A stretch of 29,335 bases of DNA, from positions 1 through 29,335 of the IMG/VR virus record IMGVR_UViG_3300009094_000055; one strand, given 5' to 3'. Below, piece after piece: positions 21,720 through 29,198 of this stretch. Position 1 is the stretch's first letter; each line of letters begins with the position of its first letter. The stretch comes from a virus. The position numbers were made by a program, and so were the translations under genes. The notes under the pieces are model-generated. The model did not search any database. It was not told the DNA's origin and was given only the letters and a program-made list of their open reading frames with translations.

Positions 21720-23281
21720 AGCCTTATCATCACGTTGAGGAAGGTTGTCGGCTGCACGTTGGTATGCGCGGCACCGCCGCCGATACTCGTCACCATGCCG
21801 TTGGTGCTGTTGACGTTCGGTGCGGTGCTTGAGAACATCGCGCCGCCAGAATTTTCCAGCAGGAATGATTGGATCGCCGCCGGGTCAGTAGACGGAGTGG
21901 CGCCACCGGGCGGCTTCCCGGCATCCTGCATTTTAAGTTGATGTTCATGCGCGGGGATTTGCGCCGCACTCAGCGCGACGGCTTCAACGCCATCCGTCTG
22001 CCCAACCACATGCGGCGTCAGGCCAGCACCGGCGCCAGCCGCAGCCAAGGCACGACCGAGCACTTTAAGCAGCGCGATCCGCTTGTGTGCCGTCCAGTCA
22101 GCGTCGGCGCTGGCGCCGCGACCGCCGGTGACGGGCGCATAGGTCTGGTTGATGTTGGCCCACAGCAGCTTATACAGCGCCTCGCAGTCAGCATTGGCGT
22201 GCGTTGCGCCCGACAGATCATCGCCAATGGTGCCGTCGTTCATCAGCAACCAACCGAGCGATGCCACGGTGTTGATCGTAAACTTTACGTCACCAGTGTC
22301 CCAGACCGTCGCAACGTCGCCGACTTGCTTGGTGATGGCCTGTTTCACGCGCAAGGGCGTCATGCCCTTGGTGTTGTTGGTGCCGGTTTCCGCCTCTGTC
22401 TGCGTGGCGATTGCTTTAATCAACTGCTGGGTGGCAATCTCCTGCGCGGTGCGCAGTGGTGTCATCGCCTTGTCATCGACAGTGCCGGCTTCGGCCTCGG
22501 CTTGGGTGGCGACGGTCACGGCGATGGTGCGGTCAACACTCAGATCACCGCCGCCCGTCGCCAACCCCGAAGTGCTGATGAGCCGGATGTTCGGCACCAT
22601 GACGGCAAACGTCGCGCTGATGTTCGACCACGAGCCGTTTTGCCTCGCAAAAATATTCCCATCTACAGGCGCTTCGGCAAGGCCGGTGCCCTTGTTATCA
22701 ACGTACTGCTTGGTCGCTGCTTCAAGGCTGCCAGTCGGATTGCTTGCCAGCGTGAGCGGCCCGGTCAGCGTGCCTCCCGCCAATGGCAGATAGTTGGCGG
22801 CAATATTGTCGTCAGCCGCCGCAAAAGCCACGGTGACGGCGGCGATTGCTTGGTCGCTATATTGCTTGGTAACGGCCTCCAGATCACCGACCGGATCGCG
22901 CCACAGCACGAGCGGCCCGGCCATGGTGTCGCCAGCGCGTGCAACCTTGCCGGTGGTTTCGCCGCTGATGTAGTCGCGGGTGGCGGTGTCGTCAGAATAT
23001 TTTTCCCAATCGACTGGATTAAATGCGGCAGGGAAATTGAGGTTTGCCTTGGCGCGATACAGCGTACCGGCATTGACGACAAAATCCCCGGCAGCGTACA
23101 CCGCGCGCGCGTCAAAAATTCGCACCGCCAGCAACGACAGCGGAGAGCCGATCGATGCGGATGCGGAGTCGCCCACGGCAACCTGCCGATTAGCCGTGTT
23201 GACGGAGAGTTCTCCCGGCTCCAGTTGACTAAACACAACTGACGGGTTCGACGTGCGCCTGTGCCGATAGTGCGAAGTCAT
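21716..23281 (-). CDS. Tail fibre with C-terminal collar domain, 521 aa
   Basis: Residues 1-95 are an N-terminal domain (YRHRRT, LEPGELSVNTANRQVAVGD, VRIFDARAVYAAGDFVVNAG) shared with the fibre at 24793-26352 and probably the virion anchor. Two copies of the tail-fibre repeat AGDTMAGPL...LEAVTKQYSD / GGTLTGPL...LEAATKQYVD follow (115-196), then EAPVDGNIFARQNGSW, and two repeats of AEAEAGTVDDKAMTPLR type (259-312). Residues 330-521 are a phage tail collar-type domain: GWLLMNDGTIGDDLSGATHA, a Gly-rich middle, AAQIPAHEHQ and the terminal QPTTFLNVMIRL. It would bind the host surface. AGGAG precedes ATG 23281. Good confidence for receptor-binding fibre. Confidence 0.85.
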   Translation of the reverse strand: MTSHYRHRRTSNPSVVFSQLEPGELSVNTANRQVAVGDSASASIGSPLSLLAVRIFDARAVYAAGDFVVNAGTLYRAKANLNFPAAFNPVDWEKYSDDTATRDYISGETTGKVARAGDTMAGPLVLWRDPVGDLEAVTKQYSDQAIAAVTVAFAAADDNIAANYLPLAGGTLTGPLTLASNPTGSLEAATKQYVDNKGTGLAEAPVDGNIFARQNGSWSNISATFAVMVPNIRLISTSGLATGGGDLSVDRTIAVTVATQAEAEAGTVDDKAMTPLRTAQEIATQQLIKAIATQTEAETGTNNTKGMTPLRVKQAITKQVGDVATVWDTGDVKFTINTVASLGWLLMNDGTIGDDLSGATHANADCEALYKLLWANINQTYAPVTGGRGASADADWTAHKRIALLKVLGRALAAAGAGAGLTPHVVGQTDGVEAVALSAAQIPAHEHQLKMQDAGKPPGGATPSTDPAAIQSFLLENSGGAMFSSTAPNVNSTNGMVTSIGGGAAHTNVQPTTFLNVMIRL

Positions 23282-23316
23282 GGCTCAATCACTCCTCAAT
23301 CACGAGTAGGGCGCAG

Positions 23317-23595
23317 TCAGCCGCCTTTCATTTTTTTGCTTAGGAAGTCACCAATCGTCAGCGGCGGCTGTCCTTCCAGCGAGCGCAAACGGTTCTCATG
23401 GTCGTACAGCACCACATCTTCCGGTGCCGGTTCTGGCGGCACCGGCGCTGGCGGCACATAAGGATCGGGCACACCGCCGTCGGCGAGCCATTGCTCGTAC
23501 TCGGCGCGATCACGGTTGGCTGGATCATCGGGAATTGACGCGCCATCCTCGGTACGGATGACAACATCGGTGGCGGTGAGTTGATAGTCTGCCAT
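23317..23595 (-). CDS. Tail fibre assembly-like protein, 92 aa
   Basis: ATG at 23595 overlaps the upstream stop as TGATG and gives MADYQLTATDVVIRTEDGAS; an earlier in-frame start would run into the preceding gene and is rejected. DDPANRDRAEYEQWLADGGV and PYVPPAPVPPEPAPEDVVLY form the typical middle of small phage proteins encoded next to fibres (N.D...Y..WLA.GG.PDPY.PP), and the end LRSLEGQPPLTIGDFLSKKM is a helix. These often act as fibre chaperones or tail-fibre assembly factors; that role here is inferred from pattern and position between two fibre genes. Confidence 0.65.
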   Translation of the reverse strand: MADYQLTATDVVIRTEDGASIPDDPANRDRAEYEQWLADGGVPDPYVPPAPVPPEPAPEDVVLYDHENRLRSLEGQPPLTIGDFLSKKMKGG

Positions 23596-24791
23596 CACAG
23601 CCTCGCATCGAGTGTCAAGCCGGTAAGAGCTACTTGCGTTGCACCCGCGCCCGGTACGGTCCAACCTGCATTAAGGTATTGAGTCCCAATGGAGGTAAGG
23701 ACGAATGAACTGGCGTTTACATAGGCCGCCCCAAGTGCCGTGACCGTGGGAGGTGCGCGCATCTTTGAGAAGAAAACAGGTGTATTCCATTGACTTGGCC
23801 CCGTCAGACAACCCCAAAATGTCATAGTCCCTATCGACTGATAATATCGCTGACACAACACCAGTTCCTGATCGTAAGGCCGCATGATGAACGGCGAACG
23901 CGCGGCGCTTGGTGCTTCATTGCCGGGAAGCACGACGACGCCGGTGATGCGGAACAGGTCGCTCATCGCGCCGACGCCGTTCACCTGACCCGGTGCAGCG
24001 ATGTAGTTGCCAGCGAGCCATGCATTAGCTGATGGTGCTGTGAAGGTCGCGCCGCTAGCTATTGCAAAATGAACAGAGAGGCCGACTGTATTGTCGGTGG
24101 CCCAAGCACCTGTCGTATCGCCGGGAATAGTAACAGTGTTGTACTGCGGAACGTCAGCAGCGGCTTGCGTATAGGTGAAGGCGTAAGATCGTGTGCCGCC
24201 AACATTGCCGACAACGCCACTATAAAGGCCGGTTCGGTGATGCGCTGTCCAGAAGCCAATAGTGATCGGCTGTGCGTTTGCAGTGCCCCACTGTAGTCGT
24301 GCAATACGAAAGCCTTCGATTTGGGTCATGACTTGCACAAAGTCGCCAGCGCCTAGCGATGCCTGCGCGGTTCCCATGCTTGTGATGAGGTTATAAGGAA
24401 AGCCGGGAAATACGGTTGATGCGGCAGCGGCTACACCGACCGACATTGTACCGGCCCAATAAAATTTCCAGCCATCGCAAATGTAACTTCCGTTCGCGCC
24501 CGTACCAGCCGTGCCTTTCTCCTGACTGACCTCCATCGCACCATTAATCTGTAAGCCGCTATAGGCCATCGCATCAAACGGTGCAGCGTAAATGTTCTGC
24601 CGTGCTTGTTGTTGCTGCGGCGCTGTCAGCGTTTGTACGGTGTCGTATAGCACGGCCATGCCGCCGCCAGTTGCACCGCCTATCGTCGTCCACTTCTCGC
24701 CGTCCCATGTGTAGGTAGGAACGCCAGCGACAGGTGATGCCGGATATTTCTGGCCGATGCTAGGTGATGCAGGAAAGTCAAATGCTGCCAT
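23595..24791 (-). CDS. Putative receptor-binding / fibre tip protein, 398 aa
   Basis: ATG at 24791 (MAAFDFPASPSIGQKYPASP) has AAGGA 8 nt upstream; the ATG at 24800 has no spacing. The opening and TYTWDGEKWTTIGG are a common phage fibre N-terminus. TAPQQQQARQNIYAAPFDAM is a short helix seen before fibre head domains. Residues 100-398 are beta-rich (GLQINGAMEVSQEKG, YICDGWKFYWAG, FRIARLQWGTANAQPITIGF, CQRYYQSIG) in the manner of phage carbohydrate-binding tail proteins, a pattern (NGAMEVSQE ... DGWKF ... CQRYYQ) I recall from many phage tail proteins. Its DNA is visibly less GC-rich than its neighbours, suggesting module exchange. The exact ligand is unknown. Confidence 0.7.
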   Translation of the reverse strand: MAAFDFPASPSIGQKYPASPVAGVPTYTWDGEKWTTIGGATGGGMAVLYDTVQTLTAPQQQQARQNIYAAPFDAMAYSGLQINGAMEVSQEKGTAGTGANGSYICDGWKFYWAGTMSVGVAAAASTVFPGFPYNLITSMGTAQASLGAGDFVQVMTQIEGFRIARLQWGTANAQPITIGFWTAHHRTGLYSGVVGNVGGTRSYAFTYTQAAADVPQYNTVTIPGDTTGAWATDNTVGLSVHFAIASGATFTAPSANAWLAGNYIAAPGQVNGVGAMSDLFRITGVVVLPGNEAPSAARSPFIMRPYDQELVLCQRYYQSIGTMTFWGCLTGPSQWNTPVFFSKMRAPPTVTALGAAYVNASSFVLTSIGTQYLNAGWTVPGAGATQVALTGLTLDARL

Positions 24792-24792
24792 A

Positions 24793-26352
24793 TCAATCAT
24801 CCTTTCCGCGTCGATCAATCCAGCCGGTTGTACTGATGTAAAAATTACCGGTGGTGCTGCCTCGGACGCCAACTTGTTGACTGGTGTTTGTCAGCACACG
24901 ACAGGTCGCGGGTCCGGTGTATGGCGATGCCGCAGGGGCAGATGCGGTAACGCCGCCGCCGCCATTCGCCGCAGCTGCTTCATCAAGCTGCAAGGGTGAG
25001 GTGACGAGGGCACTGACCGTCGCAGAGGGACCGGCAACAAGAAAATTAAAACACGCCTCGACGTTCACGCCGGATGGCACAGTGAGTGTGACAAAATTGC
25101 GTGAGGATGAATTAAGCGCGACGTTGTTTGCGTCGAAAAAAGCACCCGCTGTCCAGAGAAAATTATCACCAACCTGACTAAACTTGGTCCATTGCCCACC
25201 AGCCGCAATACGCATCGCACCAATGCGGCGCTTGAGTGTGTAGCTGGCTGGCATGGTCGGCGCGGTTGGCGAGAGCGACACCAAAACATCAACAACGCCG
25301 GTGTCGGTGCGCTTGATAAGGAAAACGTGATACCAAGTCGCGGTCACAACCGTGCCGGTGTCGAGCGCACCATTGCCAGAACCAGCCACCCACGCCCCCG
25401 ATGTTTTGCTGATGGCGGCTGCGAGTGCAATCGTTGCCGTGTTGCCGTCATCAGTCGCTTGTCCTGCGGCAACTGAAAATGTCGTCGAGCTTCCGGCGGT
25501 CGAAAGCGCCAGCCCTGCAAGGTGGCTCCTTGTTACAAACACACTGGTGTCAGGCTGTGGACAGGCGATGACCCACTGCGTCGAGTTGCCGTCATTGTAG
25601 CGGACGTAAAGCAGACCAGTGTCGCTCTCCCACCACAGAGAGCCATCCTTTGCGCCAACGGGCGGTGATGCTGCGACAAACAATGAAGCGCCGGCGGCAT
25701 CGACGTACTGCTTCGTCGCCGCGCCGAGGACGTTCGACGGATCGGCATTGAGGATCAGCGGCCCGGTCATCGTGTCGCCAGCCTTGGCGACCTTGAGCGC
25801 GTCCTGCGTATCGACGTAGGTCTTGTCAGCCTTCAGCGCGTCGGCGGAATCGACATAAGTTTTGTCGGCCTTCAGCGCGTCGGCACTATCGACGTAAGTC
25901 TTGTCGGCCTTGAGCGCGTTTGCGCTGGCGAGCGCGGCGTCGGCGGCATCGACGTAAGTGATCGCCGCCTTCTCGGCATCGACCTCGGCAATCGCTGCCT
26001 GTACGTTGGTCGCCGAGACGTTGCCGCCCGGCGCAAACCCAACCATGGCGGCAGTCGATGACGACCCAATCTCGCTCCAGTTTGATGCGTTGAAGGTGCC
26101 CGGCGGGATCGAACCGTTGGCTTTATAGATCTTGCCGTTCTGGACGACGATGTCGTTAAGGACGTAGGCCCCGGTGGCGTCGAAGAAGCGCACGCCGATG
26201 AGTTGTTTCGGCTGGCCGAGCGTGCCAGCGGCAGCATCACCGACCGCAATCTGTCTCTGCGCGGTGTTGACGACAATCTCGCCGGGTTCAACCGGCGACG
26301 GGAATGGCGTTGCGGCAAGCGGAGTGCGTCGGTGGCGATAACGCGATGTCAT
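24793..26352 (-). CDS. Tail fibre protein, 519 aa, repeat-containing
   Basis: ATG at 26352 (MTSRYRHRRT) has AGGAG 9 nt upstream and matches the start of its paralogue at 21716-23281; the TTG at 26358 is less likely. Residues 1-95 are the shared N-terminal domain (EPGEIVVNTAQRQIAVGDAA, VRFFDATGAYVLNDIVVQNG). Residues 110-187 are a coiled coil including three 13-residue repeats of type ALKADKTYVDSAD (146-184). AGDTMTGPLILNADP...AATKQYVD is the fibre repeat; KDGSLWWESDTGLLYVRYND follows. The C-terminal half (about 270-519) is beta-rich with no collar domain, so the two paralogues differ in tip. Probably a trimeric fibre. The stop is 2 nt from the next start. Confidence 0.8.
   Translation of the reverse strand: MTSRYRHRRTPLAATPFPSPVEPGEIVVNTAQRQIAVGDAAAGTLGQPKQLIGVRFFDATGAYVLNDIVVQNGKIYKANGSIPPGTFNASNWSEIGSSSTAAMVGFAPGGNVSATNVQAAIAEVDAEKAAITYVDAADAALASANALKADKTYVDSADALKADKTYVDSADALKADKTYVDTQDALKVAKAGDTMTGPLILNADPSNVLGAATKQYVDAAGASLFVAASPPVGAKDGSLWWESDTGLLYVRYNDGNSTQWVIACPQPDTSVFVTRSHLAGLALSTAGSSTTFSVAAGQATDDGNTATIALAAAISKTSGAWVAGSGNGALDTGTVVTATWYHVFLIKRTDTGVVDVLVSLSPTAPTMPASYTLKRRIGAMRIAAGGQWTKFSQVGDNFLWTAGAFFDANNVALNSSSRNFVTLTVPSGVNVEACFNFLVAGPSATVSALVTSPLQLDEAAAANGGGGVTASAPAASPYTGPATCRVLTNTSQQVGVRGSTTGNFYISTTGWIDRRGKDD
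25801..25917 (-). repeat. Three 39-bp tandem repeats in the fibre gene
   Basis: Three consecutive 39-bp units encode ALKADKTYVDSAD, ALKADKTYVDSAD and ALKADKTYVDTQD in the fibre at 24793-26352; the DNA copies differ at several third codon positions, so they are not a recent exact duplication. Unit number would set the length of the fibre coiled coil, so gain or loss by recombination could change reach. Confidence 0.75.
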
Positions 26353-26358
26353 GGGCAA

Positions 26359-26586
26359 TCACTCCTGCGGCTTTGCTGGATCCTTCTGTAGTGGAGCGGG
26401 TGGCGGCGGGTTGTTGGCGTCGTAGTCCTGCTTGATGCGGACGGCGCGGTTGATGCCGCGCAATCCGAGCGCATAGCTGCGCACGACGTTGTCGGGCGTT
26501 TCTGGCGGCAACCCTAAAGTCACCGCCAGCTTGGAGTGGTTGCGCGTCGTCGGGTGCCGCAAGAGCAGCGGCTTAATTTCAATCAC
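26359..26586 (-). CDS. Small hypothetical protein, 75 aa
   Basis: GTG at 26586 overlaps the upstream stop in GTGATTGA, giving a start IEIKPLLLRHPTTRNHSKLA; a GTG at 26622 would add 12 basic residues but overlap the upstream gene by 44 nt. The product is helical in the middle (DNVVRSYALGLRGINRAVRI) and Pro-rich at the end (NNPPPPAPLQKDPAKPQE). No domain is recognised. It sits between tail genes and ends 6 nt before the fibre start, so a fibre assembly or tail accessory role is plausible. The start choice is uncertain. Confidence 0.55.
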   Translation of the reverse strand: MIEIKPLLLRHPTTRNHSKLAVTLGLPPETPDNVVRSYALGLRGINRAVRIKQDYDANNPPPPAPLQKDPAKPQE

Positions 26587-26845
26587 TTTTTTCCGCCGGG
26601 GGTGTGCCGACCTTGTCGCCACCCGGCGCGCTTTCAGGATTTGGTGCCGGCGACGGCCCCTTTGGGGTGGCCATCGGATCCGGCTCGTTGCTCGCCGGCG
26701 GCTTCGGTGGCGCTGCCGGTTTCTTGTCGTCGTCTCTTGCCATTTTCTTTCTCCTTTTCGGTTTACCCCGCGAAGTCGGTAGGATCCGCGCCAGCCGCGA
26801 CGGCCGTTTTTTGCTTTTGGTTTTTCGCTTCGGGCGCTGCGGCAT
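26579..26845 (-). CDS. Small protein with two possible starts, 88/54 aa
   Basis: ATG at 26845 overlaps the upstream stop as TAATG and gives an 88-residue protein with a strongly basic first 34 residues (KRKTKSKKRPSRLARI, GKPKRRKK). A second in-frame ATG at 26743 has a much better ribosome site, AAGGAG 7 nt ahead, and would give a 54-residue Pro/Asp/Lys-rich protein beginning MARDDDKKPAAPPKPPASNE. Both forms may be made. No domain is recognised; the C-terminal part looks disordered. A small tail accessory protein is the most I can say. Confidence 0.5.
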   Translation of the reverse strand: MPQRPKRKTKSKKRPSRLARILPTSRGKPKRRKKMARDDDKKPAAPPKPPASNEPDPMATPKGPSPAPNPESAPGGDKVGTPPAEKSD

Positions 26846-27288
26846 TACCTTCTCGATCTACTGGAGCGCGCCGCCGGATCAGTGAACGAGAAAACAATCT
26901 CGTTGCTCATCTGGCCGGCACCATCGCGCACGGCCACCGGGCAGTCGGCCGGCACCACAAACAACGACGGCTTGACGCCGGTTGAAACCTGCGCGGCCGA
27001 GACAAAGGTGGTCGGCTCGTCGTAGCCGTTGAATACGATCACGCAATCGGGTGTGAAGTTCTCGCCCATCACGCTCATGGTGATGTCGGCGGGATCGCCG
27101 GCGGGCGCGGTGTTGGGCGACAGGCCAGTGACAAGCGGCGGGTCGAGCGGAACAAACGGCTCCGGCGGTTTTACAACCGGCTCGCCATCGATCAGCACGG
27201 ATCCGGGGATGTCGGTGGTGACGACGATCTTGGCCGGGCCGGTCACTTCGGCAACCGAGCCGTCTTTCACTTCAATGGTCACGCCCAT
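26845..27288 (-). CDS. IPT/TIG Ig-like tail protein, 147 aa
   Basis: Residues 1-35 are a beta-rich lead (VTIEVKDGSVAEVTGPAKIV). Residues 50-135 form an IPT/TIG immunoglobulin-like domain: PLVTGLSPNTAPAGDPADIT, MGENFTPDCVIVFNGYDEPT, then VSAAQVSTGVKPSLFVV and CPVAVRDGAGQMSNEIVFSF, the usual P.i..lSP..g.aG......v.G..F strand pattern. Such domains decorate phage tails and heads and may bind surface carbohydrates weakly. AGGAG is about 10 nt before ATG 27288. The C-terminus is a basic RSSRSRR tail. Tail or head decoration is inferred; the fold assignment is good. Confidence 0.75.
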   Translation of the reverse strand: MGVTIEVKDGSVAEVTGPAKIVVTTDIPGSVLIDGEPVVKPPEPFVPLDPPLVTGLSPNTAPAGDPADITMSVMGENFTPDCVIVFNGYDEPTTFVSAAQVSTGVKPSLFVVPADCPVAVRDGAGQMSNEIVFSFTDPAARSSRSRR

Positions 27289-27299
27289 GATTTTTTCTC

Positions 27300-27623
27300 C
27301 TAGTAGGTTCCTGCGTCGATGATGGCGAGTGAAACCCAGCCGGCGTCCTGCCGGGCGAATGGCTGACCTGTTACTGGCGCTTCCTCGATTCCTGAGGCGC
27401 CGCCGCCTGACGGGCTTTCCGACCAGCCGCCGTTGCGTCTGGAATAAAATTTTGAGTCAAACGGCGCCTCTTCGATGCCGCCGCCGCCACCGCCGCCGCC
27501 AAGCACAAAGCGCGTCGGCAGAACTTTCTGCGCCTGCTCGCTGTTTTTGGTGACAATGCCGTCGCCTACTTCCGGCGGGGTTTCGACCGGCACCCAGAGC
27601 GCAACGCGAAGAGCCTGTGTCAT
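27300..27623 (-). CDS. Tail protein with EAP-FxRxxxGW repeats, 107 aa
   Basis: After VALWVPVETPPEVGDGIVTK and a helix, the protein has a run of eight glycines (residues about 42-49), then two copies of a short motif, IEEAPFDSKFYSRRNGGW and IEEAPVTGQPFARQDAGW, separated by a Ser/Gly linker. The same motif type (EAPVDGNIFARQNGSW) occurs once in the fibre at 21716-23281; it is common in phage tail proteins and probably forms a small beta unit used for tail contacts. The start overlaps the fibre stop as ATGA (27620-27623). Probably a fibre connector or assembly protein; function not established. Confidence 0.65.
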   Translation of the reverse strand: MTQALRVALWVPVETPPEVGDGIVTKNSEQAQKVLPTRFVLGGGGGGGGIEEAPFDSKFYSRRNGGWSESPSGGGASGIEEAPVTGQPFARQDAGWVSLAIIDAGTY

Positions 27624-29047
27624 GGCACGGCCTCCGGCTCAAACCAGACCGCCCACAGATGCGCGTCGGCCGGTGGCACCACCGACAGATGCAGCGCGGA
27701 CCCGGAAGCGGAGAAATCGGCGCCCGGCTCCTGCAAGGCGCCGTCGAGCGACACCAGCAGTTCGGGCGAAGAGCCGACATTGGCGGGAACGGTTGCAGAA
27801 CTGGCGTTGACATAAGTCAATGAAAAATCCTGCGTGCTGCCGTCCGGCACCAGCGGCAGCATTTTCCAGACCTTGACGATGGCCGTTGACGGCGCCGGCG
27901 GGACCAACAGATCCCACTGCACCATCGATGTTGCGGTGAGCGGCGTGCTGATGTGCAGCGTGTCGGTGCCGACATCGATGCTGTAGTCCAGACCGGGAAC
28001 GAGCCGCACGCCGTTGACATGCACCATGGATGGAAAGTCGCCGACATCCGGCGTCTGCCCAACGGTGTCGGGACCGGAAAAATCCTGCTGTCCGGCGGTC
28101 GCCTCGTAGACGTAGCTGGCGTGGAACGACGACACCTGTGCAACGGAAGTTTTCCAAGCGCTGCCGTTCCACACCATGACCTGATGTGACGTGGTGTCGT
28201 AGTAGATCGAGCCGGGCGGAATCGGATTGGGCGCGACCTGCCCGGTTGCCGGATTCTGTTCGCCGGGCAACGGGCCGGCCGGCCACGGCCCCAGAAAGAA
28301 CTGCCCGGCGGCGCCGACCAGATTGTAGGCTTGCAGCGCCCACCACTTCGCCGACCACAGGCCGGCCATGCCGCCCTCGACCGGCTGGTAGAACAGCCCG
28401 TTGGGAAACTTCGATGCTTCAATGAAGTCGGGCGCGTGCGCGGCGTCAACCACCGGGCCGGCGAGATATTCCGCCCACTGCAACGCCTCATCCTTGGCGG
28501 CGATGGCGTTGTCGGCCTGCGCGCGCGAATAGTTCGCCCAGTTTTCCGAATCGGTGGCGTAGATGTCGGCAACCTCGGCGGCCTTGTTGTTGGCCCTTGC
28601 GCCGGATTCGACCTTCAGGCGCAGCGCTTCGATGCCGGAGGTGATCTGCTTGGCGACGTTGACGGCGGCCTCGGCATCCTTGGCGTAGAGCGCGGCGTTG
28701 CGCTCGGCGTTCTGCGTCTCGCTGATGCCGGCATTGATGGCGGCGCGCACCGGCTCGACAACCTGCTGGAGATTGTTCACCACCTCGCTAAACAGGCCGG
28801 TATCCAGTTGCTCCCGGCCGATTGAGGCATTGCGCAGCTTGCCGTCATCACGGCGCAGTTCGGCGAGCGCGTCCTGCGTGGTGCGGATCGCCTCGGCCAA
28901 TTCCATGAACATGGCGTCAAGCCGGTCGCCGGGGTGCGGCTCGCGCGGGCGCGTCTTGCTCCAGTCGGTAAAGCTGAATAAGCGCTCTGGGCGCTTGACC
29001 GTCGTCACGGTGCTAAATGGGCTTCCAACCTTAGCGCGGGAAGCCAC
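27620..29047 (-). CDS. Tail fibre protein, 475 aa, first late gene
   Basis: The start is taken as GTG at 29047, the first good candidate in the frame; no clear ribosome site is visible, so it is uncertain by a few codons. Residues 10-60 (ERLFSFTDWSKTRPREPHPG, DRLDAMFMELAEAI) look like a virion-binding N-terminus. Residues 60-200 are a long coiled coil (QNAERNAALYAKDAEAAVNV, ALRLKVESGARANNKAAEVA), as in trimeric fibres. IYYDTTSHQVMVWNGSAWKT (281-300) is a beta motif; residues 305-385 and 393-472 are two copies of a fibre beta domain (MVHVNGVRLVPGLDYSIDVG and LLVSLDGALQEPGADFSASG). It is the first gene downstream of the late promoter region. Confidence 0.8.
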   Translation of the reverse strand: MASRAKVGSPFSTVTTVKRPERLFSFTDWSKTRPREPHPGDRLDAMFMELAEAIRTTQDALAELRRDDGKLRNASIGREQLDTGLFSEVVNNLQQVVEPVRAAINAGISETQNAERNAALYAKDAEAAVNVAKQITSGIEALRLKVESGARANNKAAEVADIYATDSENWANYSRAQADNAIAAKDEALQWAEYLAGPVVDAAHAPDFIEASKFPNGLFYQPVEGGMAGLWSAKWWALQAYNLVGAAGQFFLGPWPAGPLPGEQNPATGQVAPNPIPPGSIYYDTTSHQVMVWNGSAWKTSVAQVSSFHASYVYEATAGQQDFSGPDTVGQTPDVGDFPSMVHVNGVRLVPGLDYSIDVGTDTLHISTPLTATSMVQWDLLVPPAPSTAIVKVWKMLPLVPDGSTQDFSLTYVNASSATVPANVGSSPELLVSLDGALQEPGADFSASGSALHLSVVPPADAHLWAVWFEPEAVP

Positions 29048-29119
29048 CGCGCGGCGCTGCCGGCGCGTGACGAGCAGGTCTTTTCAATACACCCGCTGTT
29101 TCAAAACGGGAAGGTAAAA

Positions 29120-29197
29120 ATGGCAAGGGATTTTACGCCGGCGCGGATTATGATTATAATAATGAGTGGATCATCGTTAACCATGGGGCTTGTCTGA
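29120..29197 (+). CDS. Possible 25-residue leader peptide
   Basis: ATG at 29120 is preceded by GGAAGG at 5-nt spacing. The peptide reads MARDFTPARIMIIIMSGSSL and ends TMGLV, with a short hydrophobic centre. Its TGA is one base before the ATG of the next plus-strand gene (TGAGATG), the layout of a coupled leader. The AT-rich promoter-like core lies inside this ORF, so it may be fortuitous if transcription begins at 29167. Confidence 0.35.
   Translation: MARDFTPARIMIIIMSGSSLTMGLV
29132..29160 (+). promoter_or_regulatory. Possible plus-strand sigma70-type promoter
   Basis: TTTACG (29132-29137) and TATAAT (29155-29160) with a 17-bp spacer. The -10 is perfect and the -35 matches 4 of 6. It would drive the gene at 29199, RNA start near 29167. 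It overlaps a minus-strand promoter-like element, so the region looks divergent. Confidence 0.4.
29153..29180 (-). promoter_or_regulatory. Possible late-operon promoter
   Basis: On the minus strand, TTAACG (29175-29180) and TATAAT (29153-29158) with a 16-bp spacer. RNA would start near 29146, leaving about 100 nt of leader before the first fibre gene. It is the only good sigma70-like promoter I saw ahead of the operon; phages often use their own activators or polymerases for late genes, so host-type recognition is uncertain. Confidence 0.4.
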
Positions 29198-29198
29198 G

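Noticed and set aside
21869-23242. Plus-strand open frame of 457 codons opposite the collar fibre
   Set aside because: The minus-strand frame has clear tail fibre repeats and a collar domain; the plus frame is rich in Arg, Gly and His without any recognisable motif.
27480-27510. CCG/CCA trinucleotide run as a phase-variation tract
   Set aside because: The run encodes eight glycines and changes by whole codons, so it would not switch the reading frame.
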